Below are positions 55,332 to 63,600 of a stretch of 64,000 nucleotides of DNA, piece by piece. The notes below the pieces were generated by a model. The model saw only the letters and a list, made by a program, of their open reading frames with translations, made no database searches and was not told where the DNA came from. The stretch lies in NCBI GenBank assembly GCA_024207135.1, contig CP042428.1, positions 1,178,001-1,242,000 on the forward strand, written 5' to 3'. The position numbers and the translations under genes are program-made. Each line of letters opens with the position of its first letter. Within the stretch, counting starts at the first letter, position 1. Source of the DNA: Arthrobacter sp. C2 (lineage in GTDB: Bacteria; Actinomycetota; Actinomycetes; Actinomycetales; Micrococcaceae).

Positions 55332-55964
55332 ATGTTGCAACACGAAAACTTCAAGCCCTTGCTGGAATCCAAGACGAACGTGTTTGGTTCCGACGGCGAA
55401 AAGATTGGCACGCTCGGTCAGATCTATCTTGACGACGGAACCGATCTTCCGCACTTTGCCACCGTCAACACCGGGCTTTTCGGCTCGAAGGAGAACTTCG
55501 TTCCGCTCACCGATGCGGAAATCACCAATGGCAACCTCTACGTCAAATACACCAAGCATTTCGTCAAGGACGCTCCGGACATCGGCCCAACCGGCCATCT
55601 GAGCCCCGAAGACGAAGACCGGCTCTTTGAATACTATTCCCAGGCAGGCCTTGGCCAGGGTCGCGCCGTGGACGCCGGGCAAGCAGAGCCGGACCTGGTC
55701 CGGGGGCACCGGGAGCCAACGACCTCCCGCATCCGCCGGTACGATTCCGCGGATGCGACCCGCCGGGAGGAAAACGTGGAGGACCCCGGCCGCGGGGCAG
55801 GGCCCGGTTCACCTGGCGACGCAGATTTCCAAGGGACCAGGGACAATGCCCGGAACACGAAGGCCAGGGTCGAGGAAGAGCAGCTGGCAGAGGGACCGCG
55901 CACGACAACCGAAGAGGGACCCGAGGCGAGGGGCCCGGGCCCCCTGCACCGCATGGACCCCTGA
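55332..55964 (+). CDS. PRC-barrel domain protein, copy 2, with long charged tail
   Basis: The product is 210 residues. The first ~95 are a PRC-barrel (NVFGSDGEKIGTLGQIYLDDGTDLPHFATVNTGLFGSKENFVPL) homologous to copy 1. The rest is a disordered Arg/Glu/Gly-rich tail with no known domain, as in DUF2382-associated relatives where the tail binds other stress proteins. GGAAGGGAAAACACC precedes the start. Confidence 0.85.
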   Translation: MLQHENFKPLLESKTNVFGSDGEKIGTLGQIYLDDGTDLPHFATVNTGLFGSKENFVPLTDAEITNGNLYVKYTKHFVKDAPDIGPTGHLSPEDEDRLFEYYSQAGLGQGRAVDAGQAEPDLVRGHREPTTSRIRRYDSADATRREENVEDPGRGAGPGSPGDADFQGTRDNARNTKARVEEEQLAEGPRTTTEEGPEARGPGPLHRMDP

Positions 55965-56042
55965 GCGCGCACCCGCCGCAACAACCGGCGAGAGCGCAAC
56001 CACCAGCCATTGTCCGTTTTCACTTGAGAAAGAGGTCGTTCG

Positions 56043-56633
56043 ATGGAAACCACAGGATCCGGATCAAGCACCGCCGACTACCGCAGCAATGAACGGCTCT
56101 CCCGCGAGAGCCAGGAATTCGGTGGCGTCAAGGTCGGAAGCACCTTCTTTGGCTGGGTCGTTGCGATGGGGATGAGCGTGCTGCTGACAGCGCTCCTCAC
56201 CGCGTTCGGTGCCGGCGTCGGACTTGCCACGAAGAACGACTTGGGCTCCGCGGCCGAAAACATGGCACGCAACCCGGACGCGGCGGCGTGGATTTCCGCA
56301 GCGGCCTTGGTCTTGGTGCTGTTCATCGCCTACTTCTGCGGCGGCTACGTGGCGGGACGCATGGCCCGCTTCCATGGTGGCCGCCAGGGCGTGGCTGTAT
56401 GGGTCTGGGCCATAGTCGCCGCAATCGTGGTGGCCGCCCTGACGATGGCTCCCGACATCAACTTCGACGCCTGGCGCCAGCTCAACGGCAGCCCATTGGT
56501 TCCGCAGCAATGGAACATGGGGTTGCTGGGGTGGATCGTGCTCGCCATCGCCTTGGTGATCCCGCTGGTTGCCGCCGTCCTGGGCGGACACGCGGGCATG
56601 CGCTACCACCGCCGCATCGACAGAAGTCTCTAG
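56043..56633 (+). CDS. Four-TM hypothetical membrane protein
   Basis: The product is 196 residues with about four membrane helices: FFGWVVAMGMSVLLTALLTAFGAGVG, AWISAAALVLVLFIAYFCGGYVAGRMARF, VAVWVWAIVAAIVVAALTMA and MGLLGWIVLAIALVIPLVAAVLGG. Similar proteins occur next to PRC-barrel and CsbD genes in these bacteria. Function not known. GAAAGAGG precedes the ATG. Confidence 0.8.
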   Translation: METTGSGSSTADYRSNERLSRESQEFGGVKVGSTFFGWVVAMGMSVLLTALLTAFGAGVGLATKNDLGSAAENMARNPDAAAWISAAALVLVLFIAYFCGGYVAGRMARFHGGRQGVAVWVWAIVAAIVVAALTMAPDINFDAWRQLNGSPLVPQQWNMGLLGWIVLAIALVIPLVAAVLGGHAGMRYHRRIDRSL

Positions 56634-56798
56634 TCCGGCCGAGCCGAAATCGGCTCCGGCCGCCACGAATTCCGCCACCCCAGGAAGGGAGGGGTACGAA
56701 AGGCCCCACCACTGAACCCGGGATGTGCGGGACCATACCGGTGCACGCATTAAGCGGCCCGGCAATGCACCGTTGAACCACAGCAAGGAGGAATCCCC

Positions 56799-56984
56799 AT
56801 GGGACTCGGAGACAAGATCAGCAACAAGGCCAAGGAAGCCGCCGGCAAGATTAAGGAAAAGACCGGTGACGCGACCGACAACGAAGAAATGCAGGCCGAG
56901 GGCTTGAAGGACCAGGCGGTGGCCAAGGCGAAGCAGGCCGCAGAACGGGCCAAGGACGCAGCCAAGGACATCAATCGCGAGTAG
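56799..56984 (+). CDS. CsbD-family stress protein
   Basis: The product is 61 residues, Lys/Glu/Ala-rich and helical: MGLGDKISNKAKEAAGKIKE, then KTGDATDNEEMQAEGLKDQ. CsbD proteins are induced by general stress (SigB regulon in Bacillus). GGAGGAATCCCC is the ribosome site. A terminator follows. Confidence 0.92.
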   Translation: MGLGDKISNKAKEAAGKIKEKTGDATDNEEMQAEGLKDQAVAKAKQAAERAKDAAKDINRE

Positions 56985-56995
56985 GCCACGGCGAA

Positions 56996-57037
56996 CGGCA
57001 GGGAGTCGGCCCGGTGACGGGCCGGCTCCCCTTGCCG
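56996..57037 (+). terminator. Terminator after the CsbD gene
   Basis: CGGCA.GGAGTCGGCCCG pairs with CGGGCCGGCTCC.TTGCCG around a short GTGA loop. Confidence 0.78.
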
Positions 57038-57151
57038 TCCGGACACCTGCGGTTCCCTTCCACTGCAGCCACCCGAGCACTGCAGCCACCCGAGGCACGC
57101 GGCCCCGGTCAACGGCGTCGGTGCACCACACGGCCCATCTGGCCGGCGTAC

Positions 57152-58183
57152 CTAGAGTTCCGACAGCGGCGTGTCCAGCATCCAGGCCAAGGAGGTGCCG
57201 TCCACGTGGCCCTCGCGCATGCCCTTCAGGTGGGCGTTGAAAAGGTCGTAGGGGATGCGCGGCGCCCGGTAGGCCCGTGCCCGGGGATGGCTGAGGCACC
57301 GGGGGTTCTGCCACACCAGCAATTGCAGGGTTCCTTCGTCCGCATGCACCAGTGCCGGCCCCGGTTGGATGTCCAGGGACTCCAGCCGCTGGGTCAGCGC
57401 CTTGGCCGAGACCCCCGCTTCCCACAGGAAGTCGGCCAGCTCCCGGGGGGTCTGCCTGTTCCAGTCGATCGAGCGCAGCGCCGCTTCCGGCAGCAGGAGG
57501 GAAAAGGCGAAGTCGGTGGACCAGTTATCCGAGGAGGGCCGGCGGCGTCCGATGTCCGACTGCCTGCCCCCGACCAGTTCCCCCAGCTCGCGCGCCAGCA
57601 CCAGGTTGGCCTGGTACCACGCACCCGTGCCGCGCACCACCACATACGTCACCTTGCTGGTGGCCATGGCCCGGGCGTCGAAGGCCGGGCCCTCGCCCAC
57701 CACGAACACCCCGATGCCGTAGGTGTGCTCGATCGCAGCGGGAAGATCGTAGATGAAGGGGCCCGGCGAATTCGCGGCAAGCCCGCGAACCGCCTCGGCA
57801 GCTGCGACCTCCGGCGGCGTTCCCGGTTCGACGGCGGGCACCGACGGGGTGGACAGCCCGACCTCACGGTAGGCCCCTGCCGGAAACGCCACCGTCTCGG
57901 CCACCCGGTCCGGGCGTTCGGTGCCGATGGGCGGACTTCCGCGGTCCCAATCCGCCGGCTCGTGCCCGGTGCCTCGCGGGTCGCCCGTCACCAGCCACTG
58001 CAACGAAACCCGCAGGATCTTGGCCAACGCGGCCAGCTCCCCCGCGCTGAAATTCCGCTGTCCACTCAACGACCGGCTCAAGCCATCCTGCGTCATGGAA
58101 GCCTGCCGGGCAATCGCCGCCTGGTTCAGACCCCCGTCGTTCGACCTGATGGCATCCATGACCCGCAGACGGATTTGTTCCAT
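57152..58183 (-). CDS. HTH regulator with degenerate IrrE-like domain, paralog A
   Basis: The product is 343 residues. Residues 1-65 are an XRE-type helix-turn-helix (LNQAAIARQASMTQDGLSRSLSGQRNFSAGELAALAKILRVSLQWLVTG). Residues ~95-300 match the ImmA/IrrE layout (ALVHADEG..., FDARAMATSKVTYVVVRGTGAWYQANLVLARELGELVGG, LLLPEAALRSIDWNRQTPRELADFLWEAGVSAKALTQRLESL). The zinc motif HELGH is replaced by R198-E-L-G-E202, so a peptidase function is unlikely. It may be a pseudoenzyme sensor or DNA-binding regulator. Start at ATG 58183. Confidence 0.72.
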   Translation of the reverse strand: MEQIRLRVMDAIRSNDGGLNQAAIARQASMTQDGLSRSLSGQRNFSAGELAALAKILRVSLQWLVTGDPRGTGHEPADWDRGSPPIGTERPDRVAETVAFPAGAYREVGLSTPSVPAVEPGTPPEVAAAEAVRGLAANSPGPFIYDLPAAIEHTYGIGVFVVGEGPAFDARAMATSKVTYVVVRGTGAWYQANLVLARELGELVGGRQSDIGRRRPSSDNWSTDFAFSLLLPEAALRSIDWNRQTPRELADFLWEAGVSAKALTQRLESLDIQPGPALVHADEGTLQLLVWQNPRCLSHPRARAYRAPRIPYDLFNAHLKGMREGHVDGTSLAWMLDTPLSEL

Positions 58184-58667
58184 TGCCCCTGCCTTCCCCA
58201 ATCCTGGATGGTTTCCCGGCAGAGCGGCCACCTTGGTGCACGCACCGCTCACGTCCCATGCACAGCATTGCCGCACCAGGGCCTCCATGTAAAGGCATTT
58301 TCCCCTCCTGCCGCTTTGCGCCGGCAACGTCGGTCCCGGGATCGGGCAGGTGGGTGTCGGAATCCTTGACGGTGCCACCGGGACGCGGCACAGTAGCACC
58401 ATGCCGGAGAGATCCGGCCCGGCATTGGCCATATGGGTGCCGGCGGTCCCGACGAAGGAGAACAGCATGAACCACCTTTGGCGCCAGGAGCACCGGCCCG
58501 TCTCCGCCCCCCGGTGTCATTGATCGATGCGGCGCATAGGCTGCATCCACGGCGCCGACGGGCCGGCGCGGGCCCGCCGGGCCCCGTCGTGCCCCAGGTC
58601 CCTTTGCCACGCGGGGGCCGACGGCGGACAGCGGCTTCACGCCTCGTTTCAAGGAAAGGCATAGCCC
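58184..58667. other. Divergent intergenic region, 484 bp
   Basis: It lies between the HTH regulator and the YbdK-type ligase. An 18-codon frame at 58467 (MNHLWRQEHRPVSAPRCH) has a GAAGGAG ribosome site. Otherwise nothing. Confidence 0.4.
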
Positions 58668-59750
58668 ATGAGCACCTTTGGCATCGAAGAGGAATTCTTC
58701 CTGCTGGATCCCGCCTCGAGACTTCCTGCCGTTCCCGACGAAGGCACCCGGGAGCGGTTGATGTCGATCCGGGCCGGGGCCAGCACACCGCAACATGAGC
58801 TGTTGGACTGCCAAGTGGAAATGGCGACACCGGTGTGTTCCGCATCCGACGAGGCACTGGCCTCATTGCGCGGGTTCCGCCGGAACCTGGCGACCACCGC
58901 GTCCGCCAGCAACCTGGTGGCGGTTTCGGTGGGCGCCGCTCCCCTGATACCCGAAGGCCCGGCAACCATCGCCCCGGTGGACAGGTACCGGCAGATACAC
59001 CGCTACCTGCCTGGAATCAGCAGCCAGCAATATGTCTCGGGCATGCACGTGCATGTGTCGATCGCGGATTCGGAGGCCGGGGTCCTGGCGTTGAACGGCG
59101 TGCGCAGGTGGCTGCCCATGCTGGTGGCGATCGGTGCGAACTCTCCATATTGGCGGGGCATGGACACCGGTTTTGCCTCCTGGCGCAGCATCCACTACCG
59201 GATGTGGTCGGTCCAGGGGATCCAGCCCCACTTCGCCGATCCCGAGGACTACTACAGGTTCCTTTCCCAGGTCCTGGGATCCGACGTGGTCCTGGATGCC
59301 GGCCACATCGGCTGGGCGGCGCGCCTCTCCCAAAACTATCCAACCATCGAGATCCGCGTCGCCGATGCTCAACTGAGGGCCGCGGATTCGGTGGCCCTGG
59401 CCCTGGCCCTCAGGGCACTGGTGGAAACATGCGTCCACCAGCCTCTGCCCGAATCCGGGTTGCGCAGCGAAATGCTCGATCTCGCCTACTGGCAGGGAGC
59501 CAAACACGGCCTGGACGGAAGCCAGCTGGACCCCGAGTCCGGGCGGTCGGTGTCCCCCGAGCAAATGGTGGGGGCCCTGCTGCGGCGCATCGGCGATGCC
59601 CTGGAGGAAAACGGGGACAAGGAGGAGGTGGAAACGGCGTTCGGCCGCCTGCTGGCCGATGGCAATGGTGCGCGGCTCCAGCGAAACAGCCTCGCCTTCG
59701 GCGGCCTGGAAGGCGTGGTCGGCCGTGCGGCCGCACTCATGGTGGAATGA
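58668..59750 (+). CDS. Carboxylate-amine ligase, YbdK/GCS2 family, copy 2
   Basis: The product is 360 residues, paralogous to the gene at 30868. Shared motifs are TFGIEEEFFLLDP, SGMHVHVSIADSE, ANSPYWRGMDTGFASWRSIHYRMW and YPTIEIRVADAQL. It should be an ATP-dependent ligase of the gamma-glutamylcysteine ligase family, with unknown substrates. AAGGAAAGGC precedes the start. Confidence 0.9.
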   Translation: MSTFGIEEEFFLLDPASRLPAVPDEGTRERLMSIRAGASTPQHELLDCQVEMATPVCSASDEALASLRGFRRNLATTASASNLVAVSVGAAPLIPEGPATIAPVDRYRQIHRYLPGISSQQYVSGMHVHVSIADSEAGVLALNGVRRWLPMLVAIGANSPYWRGMDTGFASWRSIHYRMWSVQGIQPHFADPEDYYRFLSQVLGSDVVLDAGHIGWAARLSQNYPTIEIRVADAQLRAADSVALALALRALVETCVHQPLPESGLRSEMLDLAYWQGAKHGLDGSQLDPESGRSVSPEQMVGALLRRIGDALEENGDKEEVETAFGRLLADGNGARLQRNSLAFGGLEGVVGRAAALMVE

Positions 59751-59954
59751 ACTTGTTGAATGACCTTGCTCAACGACGTAGTGGAACAACAACTCGTTGA
59801 ATGGCAACGCCTTGCCGGTGGCTTCCCCGCCGCCACCTGCGCTGCGCACCTGCGGGGGTAGCTGCGCACCTGCGGGGGTTCGGGGCCGCGACTGGTTGCT
59901 GTGGGCCCCCCGGCTCCGATGGCACAGGCGTGGCCGCCGGCCGCGGCCCGCGGT

Positions 59955-60179
59955 TCAGCGCTCGCCCTGGTTCTGGTCTTCCTCCGTGCCTGGTGCCGCC
60001 GCAGGGTCCTGCCCGGCGGCTTGGTCGCCGGCGGCATCCCCCGGAACAGGGGTGGAGGCATCCTGGGTTTCCTCGTCGGCCAGCAGGGTCTCCGCGTCCC
60101 GCAACGGATCGAAACTGTCGAGTCTCTTGTATCCCCCGGGCTGTTCAGGGGGTTGCCGCCCGGGCTTCGAATCGACCAT
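59955..60179 (-). CDS. Small acidic hypothetical protein
   Basis: The product is 74 residues, Asp/Glu/Gln/Gly-rich and predicted disordered, beginning MVDSKPGRQPPEQPGGYKRL. A GAAGGAGGAA ribosome site supports it. It resembles other hydrophilic stress-type peptides. Function unknown. Confidence 0.6.
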   Translation of the reverse strand: MVDSKPGRQPPEQPGGYKRLDSFDPLRDAETLLADEETQDASTPVPGDAAGDQAAGQDPAAAPGTEEDQNQGER

Positions 60180-60206
60180 GTGGGTTCCTCCTTCCGTGCC
60201 CCGCCC

Positions 60207-60473
60207 TCACGAATTGCGCAGGGACTCGATCAGTTCGTCCTTCGTCTGCTTCGAATACCCGTGCAGGCCGATTTCCTTGGCCCGGTTCTTCAATTCCGGA
60301 ACGGTCCAATCCTCGTATTTTCCGGATTCCCCGCCCCGCTCTCCCACCGCCGAACGGCCGTCCTTGGCGGCGGCGTTGGCGATCCGTGCGGACTTCTGCT
60401 TCGAGTTCCCTTCATCGCGCAGCTTCTCGTAGAGTTCGTCGTCCTTGATCTGCGGAGTCTTGTCCCTGGGCAT
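60207..60473 (-). CDS. Rho-N/SAP-like domain small protein
   Basis: The product is 88 residues. The first part is basic (MPRDKTPQIKDDELYEKLRDEGNSKQKSARIANAAAK) and the second, WTVPELKNRAKEIGLHGYSKQTKDELIESLRNS, is a Rho N-terminal or SAP-like helix-extended-helix motif suited to nucleic-acid binding. The same architecture (DUF7218 type) is widespread. GGAGGAACACC precedes the ATG. It is close to the small acidic gene, so an operon is likely. Confidence 0.78.
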   Translation of the reverse strand: MPRDKTPQIKDDELYEKLRDEGNSKQKSARIANAAAKDGRSAVGERGGESGKYEDWTVPELKNRAKEIGLHGYSKQTKDELIESLRNS

Positions 60474-60679
60474 GGTGTTCCTCCCCTCCCGATGGTTTGT
60501 GCCGGTCCGGGGCCCTGCGGCCTCGCGCACGAGGCCGCAGGCGGGCCGGCACCTTGCTGCGGGCCCGGGCGCGACACCGGTTCCGCATTGCCTGAATGCG
60601 CACCGGACGCCCGTGTCCGTGTGTGCCACGCTACTGCCCGCGCCGCCGGTTTCCAACCTTTTGGCAACGGGCCGGGAGC

Positions 60680-61696
60680 TCAGAGTTCCGCCAGCGGCGT
60701 GTCGAGCATCCAGGCCAGCGATGACCCGTCGACCACGCCGCGGCGCATGCCCGAAAGGTGCGCGCCGAACAGGTCCGCCGGAATCCGCGGGGCGCGATAC
60801 GCCCTTGCCCGGTGGTGGCTCAGGCACTCGGGATCCTGCCAGACCAGCAGCTGCAAGGTTCCCTCGTCGGCATGCACCATCGCCGGGCCGCGGGCGATGC
60901 CCAATGCGTCGAGCCGGTGCGCCAACGCCTTGGCCGAGGCCCCGGACTCCCACAGGAACCCGGCCAGCTCGCGCGGGGTCTGCCTGTTCCAGTCGATCGA
61001 CCTCAACCGGGCGGCGGGCAGCAGCAGCGCCAACGCGAAGTCGAGGGCCCAGCCGTCCTCGGCCTGCGTGCGGATGCCGATGCCTTCGTGCCGCCCGCCC
61101 AGCAGCGCGCCCAGCTCGCGGGCCAGCGCCAGGTTCGCCTGGTACCAGGCCCCGGTGCCTCGCACCATGATGTAGGTGACCTCGTCCGTCCGCATGGCCC
61201 GGGCGTCGAACGCCGGTCCCTCGGCGGCCACGAACACCCCGATCCCGTAGGCCTGTTCAATGGCCGCGGGCAGGTCATGCACGAACGCCTGCCCCAGGGC
61301 CTCATCCAGCACCCTCGCAACCCGCGCCGCACCCTCCTCGGGGTCCAGGCCGGGCTCAAGATGCGGCACCGTCCCGGTGCCCAGCCCCACCTCCCGATAC
61401 GCCCCGGCGGGGAAAGCCACGGTCTCCGCCACGGAATCGTGCTTCCAGCCCGCGCCCTGTCCGTCCCGGCCAGTGGCGCCCTCGGGGCGCGGATCCCCGG
61501 TGATCAGCCAGCTCAGCGACACCTTGAGCACCTTGGAAAGTTTCGCCAGCTCGGTGGCGCTGAAGTTGCGTTGCCCGCTCAGGGAACGGCTGAGCGCATC
61601 GCGGCTCATGCCGATTTGCCGGGCGACCTTCGCCTGCGTCAGGCCGTCGTTGTGCGACTGCATGGCGTCCTGGACGCGCAAGCGGATCCCATCCAC
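60680..61696 (-). CDS. HTH regulator with degenerate IrrE-like domain, paralog B
   Basis: The product is 338 residues, paralogous along its length to the gene at 57152. HTH: LTQAKVARQIGMSRDALSRSLSGQRNFSATELAKLSKVLKVSLSWLITGD. IrrE-like part: FDARAMRTDEVTYIMVRGTGAWYQANLALARELGALLGG, LLLPAARLRSIDWNRQTPRELAGFLWESGASAKALAHRLDAL, and VHADEGTLQLLVWQDPECLSHHRARAYRAPRIP. The zinc motif is again lost (R193-E-L-G-A197). The C-terminal blocks VDGSSLAWMLDTPLAEL and counterpart are nearly identical in both. Confidence 0.72.
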   Translation of the reverse strand: MDGIRLRVQDAMQSHNDGLTQAKVARQIGMSRDALSRSLSGQRNFSATELAKLSKVLKVSLSWLITGDPRPEGATGRDGQGAGWKHDSVAETVAFPAGAYREVGLGTGTVPHLEPGLDPEEGAARVARVLDEALGQAFVHDLPAAIEQAYGIGVFVAAEGPAFDARAMRTDEVTYIMVRGTGAWYQANLALARELGALLGGRHEGIGIRTQAEDGWALDFALALLLPAARLRSIDWNRQTPRELAGFLWESGASAKALAHRLDALGIARGPAMVHADEGTLQLLVWQDPECLSHHRARAYRAPRIPADLFGAHLSGMRRGVVDGSSLAWMLDTPLAEL

Positions 61697-61996
61697 AAGT
61701 CTTCACACCCCTCATGCATTCGTCCTGCGGCCCGCGGCCTCGGTCCGTGGCCGGCGGAACTGCCGTTGCGGCACTAGGGACAGCATCCACCACCCACCAG
61801 CGGCGTGTAAAGGAAGGCCACCACCCCTACGTCCCCCTGCACCCCGCCGGCCCATCCACTCCGGAACGGAATCCGGACCAAGTTTTCGGCGTCGCGGGCA
61901 CTTGACGCCCGGGGCGCGGAGCGAGACGGTGGCAGGGAGGGAATCCACCCACCAACCGCATCGAAGCCCCCGCGGGCGGGAACGAGAGGAAGCACA
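61697..61996. other. Divergent intergenic region, 300 bp
   Basis: It lies between paralog B and the hypothetical at 61997. No motif assigned. Confidence 0.35.
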
Positions 61997-62467
61997 ATGG
62001 ACACGTTCCCCGGAGCTCCGGCGCAGGAGCCCGAACTGCCCGACTCGACCCCGCTGGATCCGGAGCTCCCCGGGATCGACGGGCTGGGCGGCATGGAGGC
62101 CAGCCGGGGCAGCGGCTACTCGGTCACCGTGCACACCCACGGCTCCGACCTTCCCGGCGGCCCGGCCACGCTGGCCATCGAAATCCGCTCGACCGCAGGA
62201 ATCAACGAACCGCTCACGCTGTGCATCGACCAGGGCTACCTGGATCGGCTGGGCACGTTGACCATGTCCCCGGCCCCGGAAGCCGAATCCAGCGACGGCA
62301 TGTACCGGATGCTCGATTTCCCGGCGCCCCGTGCCCCGGGATTTCGCCTCGAGATCTCCGGCGCGAGCCTTGGCACAGAGGCCCCGGCGGCCGGCGGGGA
62401 CCTGAACGTCTACGTCGGCGGCATCCATGTCGCCACCATCGACCTGCGCACCGGAGAGGCGCCGTAA
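61997..62467 (+). CDS. Hypothetical protein, 156 residues
   Basis: This is a beta-rich protein without membrane segments; the first ~40 residues are Pro/Gly-rich (MDTFPGAPAQEPELPDSTPL), and the rest carries strands such as GGDLNVYVGGIHVATIDLRTG. A GAGAGGAAG box precedes the ATG. The family is not recognised. Confidence 0.65.
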   Translation: MDTFPGAPAQEPELPDSTPLDPELPGIDGLGGMEASRGSGYSVTVHTHGSDLPGGPATLAIEIRSTAGINEPLTLCIDQGYLDRLGTLTMSPAPEAESSDGMYRMLDFPAPRAPGFRLEISGASLGTEAPAAGGDLNVYVGGIHVATIDLRTGEAP

Positions 62468-62616
62468 CCCGAAGCGCGAAGCGGCGCCTGTCTGGATTTT
62501 CCCAACACCCCGGGCAGCGTCCCAAGAAATCCCTCCCCGAAACCCGCCATCCACTCCCGCCTGACCTGCCGCTTCGGTAACCTCTCGGGTAGCACACCAA
62601 GCAGGAGGGACGGCCC

Positions 62617-62841
62617 ATGGCCCAGGCAGGATTCGCATCGGTCGACAAGGCCGTTCCCGGTGTGCGCGGCGGATCGTTGACGGCAATGGGGGTTCCCGTC
62701 AACGATCCGCGACCGGTCCAGCACCTAGAGCGCCGGCGGCCCCGCGGCCGGGCCGGGCCTGCGCCCCGCGGAGACCGGCGCCTGGGCTCGGGCCCGGGAG
62801 CCGGGACTCCGGCCGCGGCAACCCGGCAGGCCGCCACCTAG
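62617..62841 (+). CDS. Small hypothetical frame, possibly not coding
   Basis: The frame has a strong CAGGAGGGA ribosome site and encodes 74 residues, with a plausible start (MAQAGFASVDKAVPGVRGG) but an Arg/Gly/Pro-rich rest. A perfect 15-bp hairpin lies inside it, which argues against normal translation or marks a truncated gene. Confidence 0.35.
   Translation: MAQAGFASVDKAVPGVRGGSLTAMGVPVNDPRPVQHLERRRPRGRAGPAPRGDRRLGSGPGAGTPAAATRQAAT
62669..62710. repeat. Perfect 15-bp inverted repeat inside a small frame
   Basis: GCGGATCGTTGACGG (62669-62683) and CCGTCAACGATCCGC (62696-62710) flank a 12-nt loop. No T-run follows. It could be a terminator or a protein/RNA binding site. Confidence 0.6.
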
Positions 62842-62985
62842 CCAAGAGCATGTTCCCTGGCCGTCCGCGCCAACCACGGTGGGCCACCGCCGGGAACATG
62901 AACCAGCCATGCCCCCTTCACGGGTGCCGGGAAAGAATACTCGAATCGGGGGATTCCCGGCACCCGCGAAGGTACACACCAAGAC

Positions 62986-63029
62986 CTGCGCGTGGGTCCG
63001 CTCCGCAAGGGGAGCGGACCCACGCGCAG
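62986..63029. terminator. Strong hairpin terminator, 19-bp perfect stem
   Basis: Arms 62986-63004 and 63011-63029 are complementary over 19 bp. It lies just beyond the stop of the proline-rich protein (minus strand) and may work both ways. Confidence 0.82.
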
Positions 63030-63034
63030 TTTGC

Positions 63035-63346
63035 TCAGCCCGGAGGCCTGGTGGTCGGATCCGGATGGGGCATCGGATCCGGGCCCGGCACCGGGTTCGG
63101 GAACGGGGCGGGGTCCGGAACCGGGCCCGGCGGATACGGATCGGGCCCGGGGCCAGGGGGAACCGGGTACGGCCCGGGATCCGGTTCAGGCTCCGGGGTC
63201 GACGGCGGTGCGGGCGGATAGTCCGGATCCGGCCCGGGCGGCGGGCCCGGCGGCGGTTCCGGGGACGGGGCGTGTTCGGGCGGCATGGTGGAGTCGCTGA
63301 CCGGCACCATCCGGGGGCTGGATCCATCGGGGGAATTCTGGAACAT
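63035..63346 (-). CDS. Proline-rich low-complexity protein
   Basis: The product is 103 residues, composed after ~30 residues almost wholly of Pro, Gly, Asp and Glu (PDPGP-type repeats). AGAGGAGAAAGC is the ribosome site for ATG 63346. Predicted disordered; no signal peptide. Function unknown. Confidence 0.6.
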   Translation of the reverse strand: MFQNSPDGSSPRMVPVSDSTMPPEHAPSPEPPPGPPPGPDPDYPPAPPSTPEPEPDPGPYPVPPGPGPDPYPPGPVPDPAPFPNPVPGPDPMPHPDPTTRPPG

Positions 63347-63600
63347 GCTTTCTCCTCTGCTGGTGGGAGTTGACGCTCGTTCGTGCCGCGGGTTCCCGGC
63401 GGCGGGCCGGTCCCGGACGGCGGCGGCAGCTGCGGGCCGTTGGCCCATCGTTGCACGGACGCGCACGCCAAGTACACCCTTTTGACACCCGGTGCCCTCC
63501 CGGGGCAAGGTACGCCTTTGGATGGACCCGGCGGCCTCCGGCGCCAACTAGAGTGGGTTGCGGAGCAATAGCGAACAAGACAATCTTTCTAGGATGGCAG

